DNA of 36,252 nt from Gammaproteobacteria bacterium (lineage in GTDB: Bacteria; Pseudomonadota; Gammaproteobacteria; DSM-16500): positions 1 to 36,252 of the forward strand of contig JAJPJH010000034.1 of the NCBI GenBank assembly GCA_021324335.1, given 5' to 3'. The notes below the pieces were generated by a model. The model was not told the DNA's origin, did not search any database, and saw only the letters and a list, made by a program, of their open reading frames with translations. Below, one piece after another: positions 35,180 to 36,252 of the stretch. Numbering within the stretch: the stretch's first letter is position 1; the number at the start of each line of letters is the position of its first letter. A program made the position numbers and the translations under genes.

Positions 35180-36076
35180 ATGCAAAGAAATACCAACTTT
35201 AAGAGCAGCAATTTTTCCATCTTATCCGAAGAGGAAAAGCACGAATACATTAAGAATGACATCACGCTTTTAACTGAAAGATTAGTAAAAGAAATGTCTG
35301 GAAATGATAATAAATATGCATACGTATGCCATTTTAATTTAAATACAGAAAAAAATAAGCTCAATAATTTTTTAAATAGTGAAATCATGCAGCAAGCTAT
35401 AAAAAATTGGACCGAAACAACAGGATTGATAGAGCTTACGAATGAAGGGGATGGAATGAAATTATGCAAGAAGAAAGTGGGTATTTTTATCAAACGTGAT
35501 GAGACTAACTTACCAATATATTTCTCGATATTTTTTGATTCCTATTGTGTAGTTCAATTTAATCTACTTGAATTAAAATCAAAAATTAATGAAATCTTAA
35601 AACAAGATATTTCTTATGCCAATCAACAAGAACAAATAGAAGAAGAATCGCACGCTCTTGCAAATCTGCTTAAAATTATTCCTCACAGTCAACGAGAGAA
35701 TAAAATAGAAGCATTTAAAGCTAAATGGAATAATCAATTAATGGTAAATTACCAAATTAGGATTGGAAAAATAAAAGAAGCAGCAAGAGGCAAAGAAAAA
35801 CTAACGAGAGAAGATATTGAAAAAGCTATGGGCACTTTAGTAATAAAAGATAAATTTGGCTTTCTTGATATTCAAGTCAGTCATTCCCTCAAAGAGATGG
35901 ATTTCATTACTGAATCTTCAGAAAATCCATTCCAAAAATTGGCGAGAACTTCTGAACCTAAATTACCATCAAGCGTAATGTCTTTTTTTAAGACATATCC
36001 TAAAACGGTTGCTGTAGCTGTTGGTGCAGCTGCAACAGCTGGTGTTGCACTAAGTTATATGTTTCGAAAACAGTGA
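35180..36076 (+). CDS. Tail-anchored protein of unknown function (effector candidate)
   Basis: A 298-residue protein that I do not recognise. It is rich in Lys, Glu, Asn and Ile, mostly helical, and AT-rich at the DNA level, unlike the fad genes beside it. The only hydrophobic segment is at the very C-terminus (about 276-295, TVAVAVGAAATAGVALSYMF), with RKQ after it and basic residues before it: the layout of a tail-anchored membrane protein. There is no N-terminal signal peptide. Such proteins are rare among core bacterial genes but common among effectors aimed at host membranes; this is an inference. It is divergent from fadE across a 173-base AT-rich gap in which I see no other feature. 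Confidence 0.65.
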   Translation: MQRNTNFKSSNFSILSEEEKHEYIKNDITLLTERLVKEMSGNDNKYAYVCHFNLNTEKNKLNNFLNSEIMQQAIKNWTETTGLIELTNEGDGMKLCKKKVGIFIKRDETNLPIYFSIFFDSYCVVQFNLLELKSKINEILKQDISYANQQEQIEEESHALANLLKIIPHSQRENKIEAFKAKWNNQLMVNYQIRIGKIKEAARGKEKLTREDIEKAMGTLVIKDKFGFLDIQVSHSLKEMDFITESSENPFQKLARTSEPKLPSSVMSFFKTYPKTVAVAVGAAATAGVALSYMFRKQ

Positions 36077-36164
36077 GATGAAAATAGAATATTCCCTCTT
36101 TACATTCCTATCAAAGTTATTTATTCCCATAAAACCCATCGTATCATCGTAAACGTTCGGTCAA

Positions 36165-36194
36165 ATACATCTTTTTAAATTGCTGGAGATGTAT
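36165..36194. repeat. 8-bp inverted repeat upstream of the last gene
   Basis: ATACATCT and AGATGTAT are perfectly complementary and separated by 14 bases, 38 bases before the ATG at 36233. It could be a regulator site for the downstream gene, or chance in AT-rich DNA. Confidence 0.25.
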
Positions 36195-36232
36195 CAAGCT
36201 TTTGCTTTCTAAAGATGAAAAGGAGCAAGCTG

Positions 36233-36252
36233 ATGAACAATAAACCGAATCA
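36233..36252 (+). CDS. Start of a gene running off the right edge
   Basis: An ATG at 36233 has AGGAG seven bases upstream, and the frame (MNNKPN) is open to the window end. Only six codons are visible, so nothing can be said about function. Confidence 0.4.

Noticed and set aside
34895..35185. 96-codon minus-strand frame with a hydrophobic protein upstream of fadE
   Set aside because: It overlaps the fadE start in another frame and consists of AT-rich intergenic DNA; no family match.

Overview
The window looks like chromosome from a gammaproteobacterium, most likely a host-associated member of the Legionellales. This is inferred from three things: the gene orders uvrY-uvrC-pgsA-tRNA(Gly-Cys-Leu), asd-fimV-truA-accD-dedD and methyltransferase-rnhA-dnaQ/mltD are gammaproteobacterial; base composition is AT-rich; and several proteins look eukaryotic-like or effector-like (F-box/ankyrin, large multi-membrane, tail-anchored). 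No species is named because nothing here is diagnostic.

Layout. (1) 1-2288: two tandem minus-strand paralogs with an F-box-like N-terminus followed by ankyrin repeats; the first is cut by the window edge. (2) 2479-13771: a long, tightly packed minus-strand run, read from the right: fdxA, tsaB, giant NAD-glutamate dehydrogenase, an alpha/beta hydrolase related to haloalkane dehalogenases but lacking the nucleophile, asd, a miniature FimV, truA, accD, a SPOR protein and yjbQ. (3) 13794-16595: uvrC, pgsA and a Gly-Cys-Leu tRNA operon with its own strong promoter, directly upstream of fdxA. (4) 16674-20237: an accessory block separating uvrC from its usual partner uvrY/gacA. It holds a small coiled-coil protein, a divergent 810-residue multi-membrane protein of unknown function and a HigBA toxin-antitoxin pair. 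(5) 20320-24659: the LetA/GacA/UvrY response regulator, tRNA-Ser(UGA), dnaQ, rnhA, a methyltransferase and divergent mltD. (6) 24713-28980: a secreted six-cysteine protein, FadL, a redoxin and an ABC transporter. (7) 29198-35006: a fadE-thiolase-fadB beta-oxidation operon. (8) 35180-36252: a tail-anchored protein of unknown function and the start of another gene.

How the genes work together. Fatty-acid uptake (FadL) and the main beta-oxidation enzymes (FadE, FadB-type, thiolase) lie within 10 kb; no fadD is visible. The large NAD-dependent GDH fits amino-acid catabolism. The regulator is of the type that controls the transmission phase and effector genes in Legionella and Coxiella relatives, and the accessory block lies beside it.

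The most unusual items are the F-box/ankyrin tandem with a near-identical 65-bp internal block, the nucleophile-less dehalogenase homologue, the FimV reduced to its membrane segment and C-terminal motif, and the accessory block inserted in a conserved DNA repair/regulator locus. I found no CRISPR array, transposase, prophage or rRNA. No stretch longer than 300 bases lacks a gene.
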